Of a stretch of DNA of 64,000 bases, positions 17,382 through 26,401 are shown in pieces. Both the position numbers and the translations under genes were made by a program. The DNA comes from a bacterium. Its GTDB lineage: Bacteria > Joyebacterota > Joyebacteria > Joyebacterales > Joyebacteraceae. The notes below the pieces were generated by a model. It was not told the origin of the DNA. It searched no databases and worked only from the letters and a program-made list of their open reading frames with translations. The DNA lies in the NCBI GenBank assembly GCA_025774935.1, contig JALGZK010000002.1:62001-126000 (forward strand). The letters run 5' to 3'. The stretch's first letter is position 1. Every line of letters starts with the position of its first letter.

Positions 17382-17795
17382 CTATCCGTTCAGCTTTCTC
17401 AGCGCCCCGACCACACCCATCTGAGGAGCATCGGAGACCATGATCGCCGAGACCTCGTCCGCGTCCACCCTGGGGATCGAGAGGCGCTTCCTCAGGACCA
17501 TCTGCCTGAGTGCGTCGCAGATGTTCGAGAACTCGACACCCTTGGGGCACCGCGATGCGCACTGCAGACACGAAGCGCACACCCAGATCGTCTTCGAGTT
17601 CAGGGCCTCATCGAGCTGGCCGATCTGAAGGAGCCTGATCACCTCGCTCGGGATGATGTCCATCTCGTTCACGACCGGACAACCCGCCGAGCACTTCCCG
17701 CACTGGTAGCATTCCAGCAGGCCTTGTCTCGACAGGTCTTCGACCCGTTTGATGAGATCGTCCCGGAGCTCTTCGCTCTTGATGGTAAGCCTCAT
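17382..17795 (-). CDS. hdrC: Heterodisulfide reductase subunit C-like iron-sulfur protein
   Basis: The 137-residue protein has two CxxCxxCxxxCP motifs, CYQCGKCSAGCP near 31 and CASCLQCASRCP near 73, that wire HdrA to HdrB. The ATG at 17795 follows CGGAGGA. It is the first gene of the hdrCBA-mvhD cluster. A TTGACA/TATCCT promoter about 400 bases upstream and a terminator-like hairpin about 150 bases upstream suggest that expression may depend on read-through or on a second, unseen promoter. Confidence 0.92.
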   Translation of the reverse strand: MRLTIKSEELRDDLIKRVEDLSRQGLLECYQCGKCSAGCPVVNEMDIIPSEVIRLLQIGQLDEALNSKTIWVCASCLQCASRCPKGVEFSNICDALRQMVLRKRLSIPRVDADEVSAIMVSDAPQMGVVGALRKLNG

Positions 17796-17928
17796 CGATT
17801 CCTCCGGAGCGTACCCGCGCGCCGCACTGCTGCGGTTCGCAGTCGCTCTCGCATTGGTGAGTGTGTTGTCGCGGAACTCTGCCGCCAGGAAGGAGTCTCC
17901 CCTCCCACTCACTGCCGCCCACTCAATT

Positions 17929-18181
17929 GTCAAAACAAAGACAAGGGTAGGTGTCTCCACCTACCCGCTGCGTCCAATAGAGGTCGGGCCCGTCGTGTCG
18001 GGTGTAGAACCTCTTCTGCCGTACCGAGTGTCGACTGCTCCCAGCCCTCGCCAGCACCCTGACAAGTGACCCCAGCCCTTCTCGTTCACACCCGGCGGAA
18101 TGGCCCGCCGCGCCGTCGAACCGCGTAAACGTCAAGGAGCCACCGCAGCCCGGAGCGGCCGGACCCGCGGTGACAACACGG
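17929..18181 (-). ncRNA. Candidate structured leader or small RNA upstream of hdrCBA
   Basis: Transcription from the promoter at 18188-18216 would start near 18181. The RNA can fold several hairpins, for example CACCGC/GCGGTG, GGCGG/CCGCC and GAGGT/ACCTC enclosing CCCG/CGGG. It ends in a perfect 9-base stem followed by TTGTCTTTGTTTT. I matched it to no known family (6S, SRP, RNase P and tmRNA signatures were looked for). It could be a free RNA of about 240 bases or an attenuator controlling hdrC. The 133 bases from the terminator to hdrC hold only the ribosome-binding site and a small CTGCG/CGCAG hairpin. Confidence 0.45.
17945..17966 (-). terminator. Strong intrinsic terminator upstream of hdrC
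   Basis: On the minus strand GGGTAGGTG-GAGA-CACCTACCC forms a perfect 9-base stem with a 4-base loop, followed by TTGTCTTTGTTTT. It points toward hdrC but lies about 150 bases before its start, as in attenuators or at the end of a separate RNA. Confidence 0.7.
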
Positions 18182-18187
18182 CTTTTG

Positions 18188-18216
18188 AGGATACTATGAG
18201 GCCCCCGCAGTGTCAA
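18188..18216 (-). promoter_or_regulatory. sigma70-type promoter reading toward hdrC
   Basis: On the minus strand, TTGACA (18216-18211) and TATCCT (18193-18188) are separated by 17 bases. This is the best promoter match upstream of the hdr cluster. Confidence 0.55.
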
Positions 18217-18319
18217 CCGATTTGGCACGGTGACAGGGGTGGATTGGGGCTCTCGGAGCGAATCGCGAAGGTCCTCCGAGCCTGGAATCCCCCGAGTACT
18301 CGCTTTTGCCATATCTATG

Positions 18320-18328
18320 TGGTACAAT
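18320..18328 (+). promoter_or_regulatory. Extended -10 promoter for the beta-helix protein
   Basis: TGGTACAAT at 18320-18328 is an extended -10 element; no good -35 box lies 17 bases upstream. It would give a leader of about 95 bases to the ATG at 18431. Confidence 0.4.
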
Positions 18329-18430
18329 CTTAGCGTGAGGGTCATCAGCATCGCTCTCTTCTTCAGGGGCGTGTCGAGAGGCCCAGGGACGTCTTACAGG
18401 GAGCCACCGACCCAGCCGAGGAGGTGCGAC

Positions 18431-19480
18431 ATGAGACTCGCGACCGTACTCTCAGTGCTCCTCGCAGCACTCCTCGCCCCGATCACTCACGCAAACGTGC
18501 TCTTCGTCGACCCCTCGGGAGGCGGCGACTACGACAACATCCCGGAGGCCGTGGCGGCCGGAGGTTTGATCGACACCGTGCTCGTCGCGGCAGGGACCTA
18601 CGCCGTCACCGCTGCGAACGGGTGGCCCGTGATCCTCGACCCGCCCGCTCCGACCCTCATGAGCGTGGCCGGTGCCGCGGCGACGGTACTCGAAGGCGAC
18701 GGCGCGACGGCGGCATTCGCACGCGGCACCGCGGACGGCGTGGAGCTCAAGGTCGTTGGGTTCACAATCCGCAACACGACGCGCGTGGTCGACCTGGACT
18801 TCGGCATGACCTACGAGATCCTCTTCACGGACAACATCGTCGAGTCGAACGGCTACGGGCTCGAGGCGGACAACACGATGTCGGACGGGCTCATCGCGAG
18901 GAACACGTTCATCAACAACGGGAACTTCGGGATCAGCACTTACCACCTGTGGGGCACGATCGAGCTGAACGAGATCATGGGGAGCCCGATCGGGATCAAG
19001 GGTGTCTGCTGCGAGGAACCTCTCATCCGCAACAACTACATCCACGACAACATGCAAGAGGGAATCAAGACGGGCTTCGGGGCCCGCATCGAGGGTAACA
19101 TCATCGAGGGCAACGGAGCGGCCGGGGTCAGCACGGAGGGCGGCCCGGACAACTACGTCCAGGGGAACTTCATCCGTGAGAACGAGACCGGTCTGTTCCT
19201 TGCGTATCCGAACGGCATCGACCTCCGGTTCAACGACATACACGACAACACGACGTACGACCTCATGCTGGGCCCGGCGTCGCCCGCGGGCACCTTCGAC
19301 GCGACGCACAACTGGTGGGGCACGACCGACCCCGACGCGATAGCGGCGGGCATCTGGGACTGCGAGGACGATCCGGCTGTCGCGTGCTGCGTGATCTTCG
19401 AGCCCTGCTGCGCGTCCCCTGGTTGCCCGACGCAGACCGACGCGTCGACGTGGGGCGGGATCAAGGCGATGTACAGATAG
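18431..19480 (+). CDS. Secreted right-handed parallel beta-helix protein ending in the TWG-IK tag
   Basis: The 349-residue protein has a signal peptide (MRLATVLSVLLAALLAPITHA). 'VDPSGGGDYDNIPEAVAAGGLIDTVLVAAGTY', the usual start of pectate-lyase-like or NosD-like solenoids, is followed by repeated 'N.I..N..GI' turns (about 100-295) and a closing 'NWWGT'. After a cysteine-rich stretch with 9 cysteines in about 40 residues it ends DASTWGGIKAMYR at the stop codon. That ending is shared with five other secreted proteins in this window. Start: ATG 18431 after GAGGAGG. It probably acts outside the inner membrane; substrate or binding partner is unknown. Confidence 0.85.
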   Translation: MRLATVLSVLLAALLAPITHANVLFVDPSGGGDYDNIPEAVAAGGLIDTVLVAAGTYAVTAANGWPVILDPPAPTLMSVAGAAATVLEGDGATAAFARGTADGVELKVVGFTIRNTTRVVDLDFGMTYEILFTDNIVESNGYGLEADNTMSDGLIARNTFINNGNFGISTYHLWGTIELNEIMGSPIGIKGVCCEEPLIRNNYIHDNMQEGIKTGFGARIEGNIIEGNGAAGVSTEGGPDNYVQGNFIRENETGLFLAYPNGIDLRFNDIHDNTTYDLMLGPASPAGTFDATHNWWGTTDPDAIAAGIWDCEDDPAVACCVIFEPCCASPGCPTQTDASTWGGIKAMYR

Positions 19481-19527
19481 TCGGCCCTCCGACCCCTCGG
19501 CAGACGAGGCGGAGACAGACGACGAAA

Positions 19528-19552
19528 GGCAGGCGTCCGGCGGGCGCCTGCC
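19528..19552 (+). terminator. Intrinsic terminator after the beta-helix gene
   Basis: GGCAGGCG / CGCCTGCC forms an 8-base stem with a 9-base loop 48 bases after the stop codon, followed by GCTCTGTT. Confidence 0.5.
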
Positions 19553-19573
19553 GCTCTGTTACGCCCGGACCGG

Positions 19574-19602
19574 TTGACACCCGGCGGCCGCGAGACTAGA
19601 GT
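19574..19602 (+). promoter_or_regulatory. sigma70-type promoter for aldolase
   Basis: TTGACA at 19574-19579 and TAGAGT at 19597-19602 are 17 bases apart, about 70 bases before the aldolase start. Confidence 0.55.
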
Positions 19603-19672
19603 CGTAGGCTGGTGTGACGAACACTCGGGCCGAGGGACGGAGCGTCCCTCAATGCGAACGGAGCACGACTCC

Positions 19673-20698
19673 ATGGATCTCGACAGACTTGCAGACACGG
19701 CGGAAGCGCTCGTAGCCGAGGGCAGGGGCATCCTGGCCGCAGACGAGAGTACGAGCACGATCAAGAAGCGCTTCGACTCGATCAACGTCGAGTCGACAGA
19801 GGAGACGCGCCGCGCCTACCGCGAGCTCCTCTTCACGACGGACGGGGCGGAGGAGTTCATCAGCGGCGTCATTCTCTATGACGAGACCATTCGCCAGGCG
19901 ACGGCCGACGGGAAGCCGTTCCCGAAGGTGCTCGCGGACAAGGGCATCATCCCGGGCATCAAGGTGGACTCCGGCGCGAAGGACTTCGCCGGGTTCCCGG
20001 GCGAGAAGGTCACGGAGGGACTCGACGGCCTGCGCGAGCGGCTCGCCGAGTACCGCGAGCTGGGAGCGGGCTTCGCCAAGTGGCGCGCCGTGATCACGAT
20101 CGGCGACAGCATCCCGACGGGGGCCTGCGTTGACGCGAACGCCCACGCGCTGGCGCGATACGCCTCGCTCTGTCAGGAAGCGGACATCGTCCCGATCGTG
20201 GAGCCCGAGGTCCTGATGGACGGCAGCCACTCGATCGAGACCTGCTGGGAGGTCACCGCGGCGACTCTCGAGGCTGTCTACCACGCACTCCACGACCAGC
20301 GCGTCTTCCTCGAGGGAACGCTCCTCAAGCCGAACATGGTGCTCCCAGGGAAGGACTGCCCGACGCAGGCCGGCGCCGAGGAGATAGCAGAGGCGACGGT
20401 GGGCTGCTTCCTCACGGTCGTCCCCGCAGCTGTCCCGGGCATCGTGTTCCTTTCGGGTGGGCAGACTGCCGAGGAGGCGACCGAGCGCCTGAACGCCATG
20501 AACGCGATGGGCCAGTTCCCGTGGGAGCTCAGCTTCTCTTACGGTCGTGCCCTCCAGGCGCCGGTCCTCGAGGCATGGCGCGGAGACGCGGCGAATGCCG
20601 CGGCCGCTCAGAAGGCGTTCCACCACCGCTCGAAGCTGAACGGCGCCGCTCGATTCGGGACGTACTCGAGGGAGATGGAGGCCGCGCTCGTTCAGTGA
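19673..20698 (+). CDS. Class I fructose-bisphosphate aldolase
   Basis: The 341-residue enzyme belongs to the animal/plant-type class I family. 'AEGRGILAADESTSTIKKRF' near 16-35 is the N-terminal signature, and the Schiff-base lysine is K219 in EGTLLKPNMV. It also has 'FLSGGQTAEEATERLNAMN' near 255. It interconverts fructose 1,6-bisphosphate with dihydroxyacetone phosphate and glyceraldehyde 3-phosphate in the cytosol, without metal. The start MDLDRLADTAEALV at 19673 best fits the family; an in-frame ATG at 19652 adds seven residues. pfkA at 47.7 kb is the preceding glycolytic step. The family is less common in bacteria than class II. Confidence 0.95.
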   Translation: MDLDRLADTAEALVAEGRGILAADESTSTIKKRFDSINVESTEETRRAYRELLFTTDGAEEFISGVILYDETIRQATADGKPFPKVLADKGIIPGIKVDSGAKDFAGFPGEKVTEGLDGLRERLAEYRELGAGFAKWRAVITIGDSIPTGACVDANAHALARYASLCQEADIVPIVEPEVLMDGSHSIETCWEVTAATLEAVYHALHDQRVFLEGTLLKPNMVLPGKDCPTQAGAEEIAEATVGCFLTVVPAAVPGIVFLSGGQTAEEATERLNAMNAMGQFPWELSFSYGRALQAPVLEAWRGDAANAAAAQKAFHHRSKLNGAARFGTYSREMEAALVQ

Positions 20699-20795
20699 TG
20701 TGTGACGCGACATCTTCCACATAGCGTGACGCGCGGCGCGCTCCAGAGAGAACGGAGCGCGCTGTCGCGCGAATCGACCGCTCGGGGTGGGTCAG

Positions 20796-21173
20796 ATGAG
20801 TCTCAAGTTCGTCGTCCAGGAGCATCACGCGTCGAGGCTGCACTACGACTTCCGCCTCGAACGGGACGGCGTCCTCAAGTCGTGGGCCATTCCGAAGGGA
20901 CCGTCCATGAGCCTCTCGGACAAGCGGCTCGCGATCGCTGTCGAGGACCATGAGCTCAAGTACGGCGACTTCGAAGGTAAAATCCCCGATGGCGAGTATG
21001 GTGCCGGGCAGGTCATCATCTGGGATTCCGGGACCTACGAACCGATCAAGTGGACCGACAACGAGATCCAGTTCGTCCTGGACGGGAGGAAGCTACGAGG
21101 TGCATTCGTTCTCGTGAAGCTCCAACGCTCGAAGAAGGGCAACGAGTGGCTGCTCATCAAGCGCAAAGATTGA
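20796..21173 (+). CDS. Stand-alone LigD 3'-phosphoesterase (DNA polymerase ligase N-terminal) domain
   Basis: The 125-residue protein consists only of the phosphoesterase domain normally fused to ligase D: 'FVVQEHHASRLHYDFRLERDGVLKSWAIPKGPS' near 4-36, 'EDHELKYGDFEGKIPDGEYGAGQVIIWD', and 'KGNEWLLIKRKD' at the C-terminus. The conserved metal-site residues (H in EHHASRLHYD, D/R in FRLERDG) are present. Such domains heal 3' ends before ligation. There is no ligase, polymerase or Ku gene beside it. The ATG at 20796 follows GGGGTGG; a GTG three codons earlier is possible. Photolyase follows 67 bases later. Confidence 0.9.
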   Translation: MSLKFVVQEHHASRLHYDFRLERDGVLKSWAIPKGPSMSLSDKRLAIAVEDHELKYGDFEGKIPDGEYGAGQVIIWDSGTYEPIKWTDNEIQFVLDGRKLRGAFVLVKLQRSKKGNEWLLIKRKD

Positions 21174-21240
21174 CATGTGAAAACCGATGGGAATACCAGG
21201 CTAGACCCTCTCATCACAGAGCTCCGGAAGTCAGAGGGAA

Positions 21241-22623
21241 GTGATACAGGCCGAGCGCATTAAGCTTCTGAACGATAGGCCTGAGCGGCCATCGGCTCGC
21301 TACGTCCTCTACTGGATGCAGCAGGCTCAGCGCGCTTCGGGGAACCACGCCCTAGAGTTCGCGATCCGTGAGGCAAACCGCCGCCAGCTCCCGGTAGTGA
21401 CGGTCTTCGGTCTGACCCAGAGATTCCCTGGAGCCCAGCTGAGGCACTACGCATTCATGCTCGAGGGACTTGTTGAGGCAGAGGCGGCCCTTCGGAAGCG
21501 CGGCATTCGACTCATCGTCCGACTGGAACCACCGCCTCGGGCAGTTGCGGCACTTGCGGGAGGAGCGTCTCTGGTCGTCACCGACCGCGGCTATCTCAGA
21601 ATCCAGCGTCGGTGGAGGGAGCGGGTAGCGGAGCGCCTCGACTGCCGGGTCGTCCAGGTTGAGAGTGACGTCGTCGTCCCGGTTGATCTCGTCTCAAGCA
21701 AGGAGGAGTACGCGGCTCGAACGATTCGCCCGAAGATCCTCCGACACCGGTCTCGCTTCCTCACGCCGCTCGAGGAGACGAATCCCGCCAGATCCTCAGT
21801 GGGCTTGAGGCTTGGCGGCGAGAAACTTGGAACCGCCGAAGCTCTGTTGAAGCGTCTGAGAGTCGCACGTCGAGCGACGCGCGTGGCGACGTTTCAGGGG
21901 GGACAATCGGAGGCAACCAGGCACCTTCGCAGCTTCCTGAAGGCAAGCCTACCCCGATATGCGGATGAGCACAACAACCCCGGTCGCGCCTGCGTGTCTC
22001 GCCTCTCGCCTTACCTGCACTTCGGTCACATTTCGCCACTCGACGTTGCGCTTGCCGTGCGAAGCACACGCGGAGTGGCCGCAGCGAACAAGGACGGTTT
22101 CCTCGAAGAACTCATCGTCCGCCGGGAGCTGGCAATGAACTTCTGCAGATTCAACGATCATTACGACAACTATGAGTGCCTTCCAGAGTGGGCTCGGAGG
22201 ACTCTAGCCCAGCACGCGCGAGATCGCAGAGATTATCTCTACAGCCCTCAGCAGCTCGAGAGCGCCGCGACACATGATCCATACTGGAACGCCGCGCAAC
22301 GAGAGATGGTCGAGACCGGCACTATGCACGGATACATGAGGATGTACTGGGGGAAGAAGATCATCGAGTGGACCCCAAAGCCCGAGGGGGCGTTCGGAAT
22401 CGCGATAGCTCTCAACAACACGTATCAACTCGATGGCCGCGATCCCAACTCCTTCGCCGGCGTCGCCTGGTGCTTCGGCAAACACGATCGTCCGTGGAAA
22501 GAGCGAGAAGTATTTGGCCAGGTCCGCTGGATGAGCGCGGCCGGTTTGGAACGGAAGTTCGACATGAACGCATACGTCGAGTATGTCGAGCGAGCGTCGG
22601 CGAAGGGAGAGGTACGAATGTGA
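21241..22623 (+). CDS. Class II CPD photolyase
   Basis: The 460-residue protein starts at GTG 21241 after AGAGGGA. It has an N-terminal photolyase fold ('SARYVLYWMQQAQRASGNHALEFAI') and a C-terminal FAD-binding part with the class II features 'RACVSRLSPYLHFGHISP', 'ELIVRRELAMNFC', 'GTMHGYMRMYWGKKIIEW' and 'NNTYQLDGRDPNSFAGVAWCFGKHDRPW'. It uses light to split cyclobutane pyrimidine dimers. The next gene overlaps by four bases (GTGA), a tight operon. Base composition looks slightly less GC-rich than neighbours, a possible transfer sign. The DPYWNAAQREM motif is also typical of this class. Confidence 0.93.
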   Translation: MIQAERIKLLNDRPERPSARYVLYWMQQAQRASGNHALEFAIREANRRQLPVVTVFGLTQRFPGAQLRHYAFMLEGLVEAEAALRKRGIRLIVRLEPPPRAVAALAGGASLVVTDRGYLRIQRRWRERVAERLDCRVVQVESDVVVPVDLVSSKEEYAARTIRPKILRHRSRFLTPLEETNPARSSVGLRLGGEKLGTAEALLKRLRVARRATRVATFQGGQSEATRHLRSFLKASLPRYADEHNNPGRACVSRLSPYLHFGHISPLDVALAVRSTRGVAAANKDGFLEELIVRRELAMNFCRFNDHYDNYECLPEWARRTLAQHARDRRDYLYSPQQLESAATHDPYWNAAQREMVETGTMHGYMRMYWGKKIIEWTPKPEGAFGIAIALNNTYQLDGRDPNSFAGVAWCFGKHDRPWKEREVFGQVRWMSAAGLERKFDMNAYVEYVERASAKGEVRM

Positions 22624-23588
22624 GCACGAAGCCGAGCCACGGCGAGCGACCGCGCGTGGGTATCAGTACGTGTCTTCTGGGAGAGAACGTGAGGTACAAC
22701 GGTGGGCACTCCCGGGATCGTTTCCTGACGGATACGTTCGGGAGATTCGTCGACTGGGTTCCGGTCTGCCCGGAGGTCGAGTGTGGCCTCCCCGTCCCAA
22801 GAGAGTCCATGCACCTCGAAGGGGACCGGGCGGCTCCACGTCTCGTCACGAGCCGAACTCATGTGGACCACACCAACAGGATGCTGAGATGGGCGCGCGG
22901 CCGGCTCAGGGCGCTCGAGGGAGAGGAACTGGTTGGCTTCATCTTCAAGGCGAACTCGCCCAGCTCCGGCATGGCTCGCGTCAAGGTCTTCGACGAAGAC
23001 GGCATGCCGCACAAGGTAGGGGTCGGGATATGGGCGCGTGTCTTCATGGATCACTTCCCTCTTCTGCCCGTCGAAGAGGAAGGGCGTCTTCATGACGATC
23101 TTATCCGGGAGAACTTCATCGAGCAGATCTTCTGTCTAAGGCGCTACAGGGACGCGGTGAGGGGTCGTCGCTCGCGGGGAGCCCTCGTCGACTTTCACGC
23201 CTCCCACAAGCTCCAGCTCATGGCCCACAGCCCGAAGCATCTCAGGGAGATGGGGCGGCTCGTCGCGCGCGCGAAGGAGCTCGGGGCGTCCGAGCTTTAC
23301 ACCCGCTACGAGGAACTCCTGATGACCGCGCTGGCTCTCAAGGCGACACCGGGGAAGAACGCGAACGTGCTCCAGCACGGACTCGGCTACTTCAAGATGA
23401 AGCTGACCCCCGACGAGAGGGTCGAGATGCTCGAGATTATCGAGCGGCACAGAGAGGGGTACCTGCCTCTCGTAGTTCCGGTCACGCTCCTCAGTCACTA
23501 CGTCAGGAAGTACAGGGAGCCCTACCTCGAGCGTCAGTCGTTCCTGAATCCCCACCCTCTGGAGCTCAAGCTCAGAAACCACGCATGA
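22620..23588 (+). CDS. DUF523/DUF1722 (YbgA-like) protein
   Basis: The 322-residue protein has an N-terminal DUF523 domain (about 12-160: 'VGISTCLLGENVRYNGGHSRD', 'PVCPEVECGLPVPRESM') and a C-terminal DUF1722/YbgA domain (about 195-310: 'FHASHKLQLMAHSPKHLREMGRLVA', 'ALKATPGKNANVLQHGLGYFK'). It starts at GTG 22620, overlapping the photolyase stop by four bases, with GGGAGAGG upstream. In E. coli ybgA also sits next to phr, which supports a shared, still undefined, role in repair or light response. The cysteines in the first domain could bind metal; function is not established. Confidence 0.92.
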   Translation: MSTKPSHGERPRVGISTCLLGENVRYNGGHSRDRFLTDTFGRFVDWVPVCPEVECGLPVPRESMHLEGDRAAPRLVTSRTHVDHTNRMLRWARGRLRALEGEELVGFIFKANSPSSGMARVKVFDEDGMPHKVGVGIWARVFMDHFPLLPVEEEGRLHDDLIRENFIEQIFCLRRYRDAVRGRRSRGALVDFHASHKLQLMAHSPKHLREMGRLVARAKELGASELYTRYEELLMTALALKATPGKNANVLQHGLGYFKMKLTPDERVEMLEIIERHREGYLPLVVPVTLLSHYVRKYREPYLERQSFLNPHPLELKLRNHA

Positions 23589-23609
23589 GGTGCATTCGGA
23601 GTCGGGGGA

Positions 23610-23638
23610 TTGACACGCGGACCTTCCGGAATCAGACT
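23610..23638 (+). promoter_or_regulatory. sigma70-type promoter for malic enzyme
   Basis: TTGACA at 23610-23615 and CAGACT at 23633-23638 are 17 bases apart, giving a leader of about 130 bases to the ATG at 23773. Confidence 0.45.
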
Positions 23639-23712
23639 GTGGAAGAATAAATGAGTCCTCGTTCATGAATAAGGAGTCGTGGTCTGCTCCAGCACGTACG
23701 CTCCGGGCATGA

Positions 23713-25440
<1,728 letters not shown>

Positions 25441-25471
25441 CCCAGTCAGGGTGGAGTAGATGGGTCGAGGA

Positions 25472-25493
25472 GGCGGGTCCCGAGGGGCCCGCC
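25472..25493 (+). terminator. Intrinsic terminator after malic enzyme
   Basis: GGCGGGTCC-CGAG-GGGCCCGCC gives a 9-base stem with one G-U pair, followed by TTCATTCG, 31 bases after the stop codon. Confidence 0.55.
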
Positions 25494-25575
25494 TTCATTC
25501 GTCGGCAAACCAGTCCACGCGAAGAGGCGATTCCTCCACGCCCCGGGGCCGGGGGCCGCCGTCCAGCCTCGACCG

Positions 25576-25608
25576 GTGATTGTAATTCACCAATCACAGT
25601 GCTAGACT
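25576..25608 (+). promoter_or_regulatory. Promoter with overlapping inverted-repeat operator for the haem-protein group
   Basis: TTGTAA at 25580-25585 and TAGACT at 25603-25608 are 17 bases apart. GTGATTG (25576-25582) and CAATCAC (25591-25597) form an inverted repeat with an 8-base gap that covers the -35 box, as repressor or activator sites often do. Of the 309 bases between malic enzyme and the next gene, the rest is leader. Confidence 0.5.
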
Positions 25609-25685
25609 CGTTGTGCCGCCCCCGTGGTCGTGCCCGGAGGAGGACAACGGAGCCACCCCCTTCGCATCTATATGAAAGGGAGCGG

Positions 25686-25715
25686 CCCGGCCGCAGGAAC
25701 GAGCGGCCGGGTTTT
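25686..25715 (+). terminator. Terminator-like hairpin in the leader of the haem-protein group
   Basis: CCCGGCCGC (25686-25694) and GCGGCCGGG (25703-25711) form a perfect 9-base stem followed by TTTT. It lies between the promoter at 25580 and the first start codon at 25750, so it may act as an attenuator. Confidence 0.5.
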
Positions 25716-25749
25716 CGACTCATGCGCGGACGGGAGGAGGAGGATCGAC

Positions 25750-26355
25750 ATGCTCAGGACACTTGGGATCATCATCGTACTCGCAGTCGTCGGGGCGGCG
25801 ACGATCGGATTCGCGCGTTCCGGCAACCCGCCCGACGCCAGGACCGGGGCGCCGGGGGAGAGCACGTGCGCTGGTTGCCACGGCAACCTGAACGTCGGCG
25901 GCGGCTCGGTCACGGTGACCGCCCCGGACTCTTTCACGCCCGGCGACACCGTGGACGTGTTCGTCCAGGTCGAGCGCGCGGGGCAGTCGCGGTGGGGATT
26001 CGAGGTAACGGTCCTCGACGGCGCGGACCAGCCGGCCGGCGACATCATCCTGACGGAGCCCGCCCGGACGCAGCTCTCGGTGGCCGGGGGAACCGGGCGG
26101 CAGTACGTGAAGCAGACGTCGCTCGGAACCGATCCCGGGACGCCGAATCTCTCGCCGGGGTGGGGATTCCGATGGGCTTCACCTGTCTCGACGCCCGGCG
26201 CCGTGTCGTTCTACATCGTCGGGATCGCAGCGAACGGGAACGGCGGCACGAGTGGCGACTACACGTACACCGACGTCCACGTCATGGACGGTGTGAGTGC
26301 ATCCATCGAGGAGGATCGAACCACGTGGGGCAAGGTCAAGGCACTCTTCCGCTGA
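25750..26355 (+). CDS. Secreted CxxCH protein (choice-of-anchor V / Reeler-like), TWG-IK tagged, paralogue 1
   Basis: The 201-residue protein has a signal peptide (MLRTLGIIIVLAVVGAATIGFA), then 'RTGAPGESTCAGCHGNLNVGGG' containing a CxxCH haem-c motif, a beta-sandwich ('VTVTAPDSFTPGDTVDVFVQVERAGQSRWGFEVTVLD'), and ends DRTTWGKVKALFR at the stop. The 'GAPGE.TCxxCHG' plus sandwich combination recalls the 'choice-of-anchor V' domain, named because its members carry different C-terminal sorting signals. The assignment is from memory of the family and should be checked. First of three tandem paralogues; the start follows GGAGGAGGA. Likely periplasmic or extracellular. Confidence 0.8.
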   Translation: MLRTLGIIIVLAVVGAATIGFARSGNPPDARTGAPGESTCAGCHGNLNVGGGSVTVTAPDSFTPGDTVDVFVQVERAGQSRWGFEVTVLDGADQPAGDIILTEPARTQLSVAGGTGRQYVKQTSLGTDPGTPNLSPGWGFRWASPVSTPGAVSFYIVGIAANGNGGTSGDYTYTDVHVMDGVSASIEEDRTTWGKVKALFR

Positions 26356-26401
26356 GCGCCTGGGATCTCCGCAGCAATGGATCAGGCCAGGAGGTGGCAT
26401 C

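Noticed and set aside
14440-17424. 994-residue open frame antisense to the hdr genes, and other long antisense frames (for example opposite clpB and ptsI)
   Set aside because: Highly charged, low-complexity translations typical of shadows in GC-rich DNA; the sense frames match well-known families.
17929-18181. 6S, SRP, RNase P or tmRNA gene
   Set aside because: None of their conserved core motifs was found; left as an unclassified RNA candidate.
17923-18351. 142-residue minus-strand frame covering the RNA candidate upstream of hdrC
   Set aside because: Its start lies upstream of the good promoter, there is no ribosome-binding site, and the translation has no recognisable domain.
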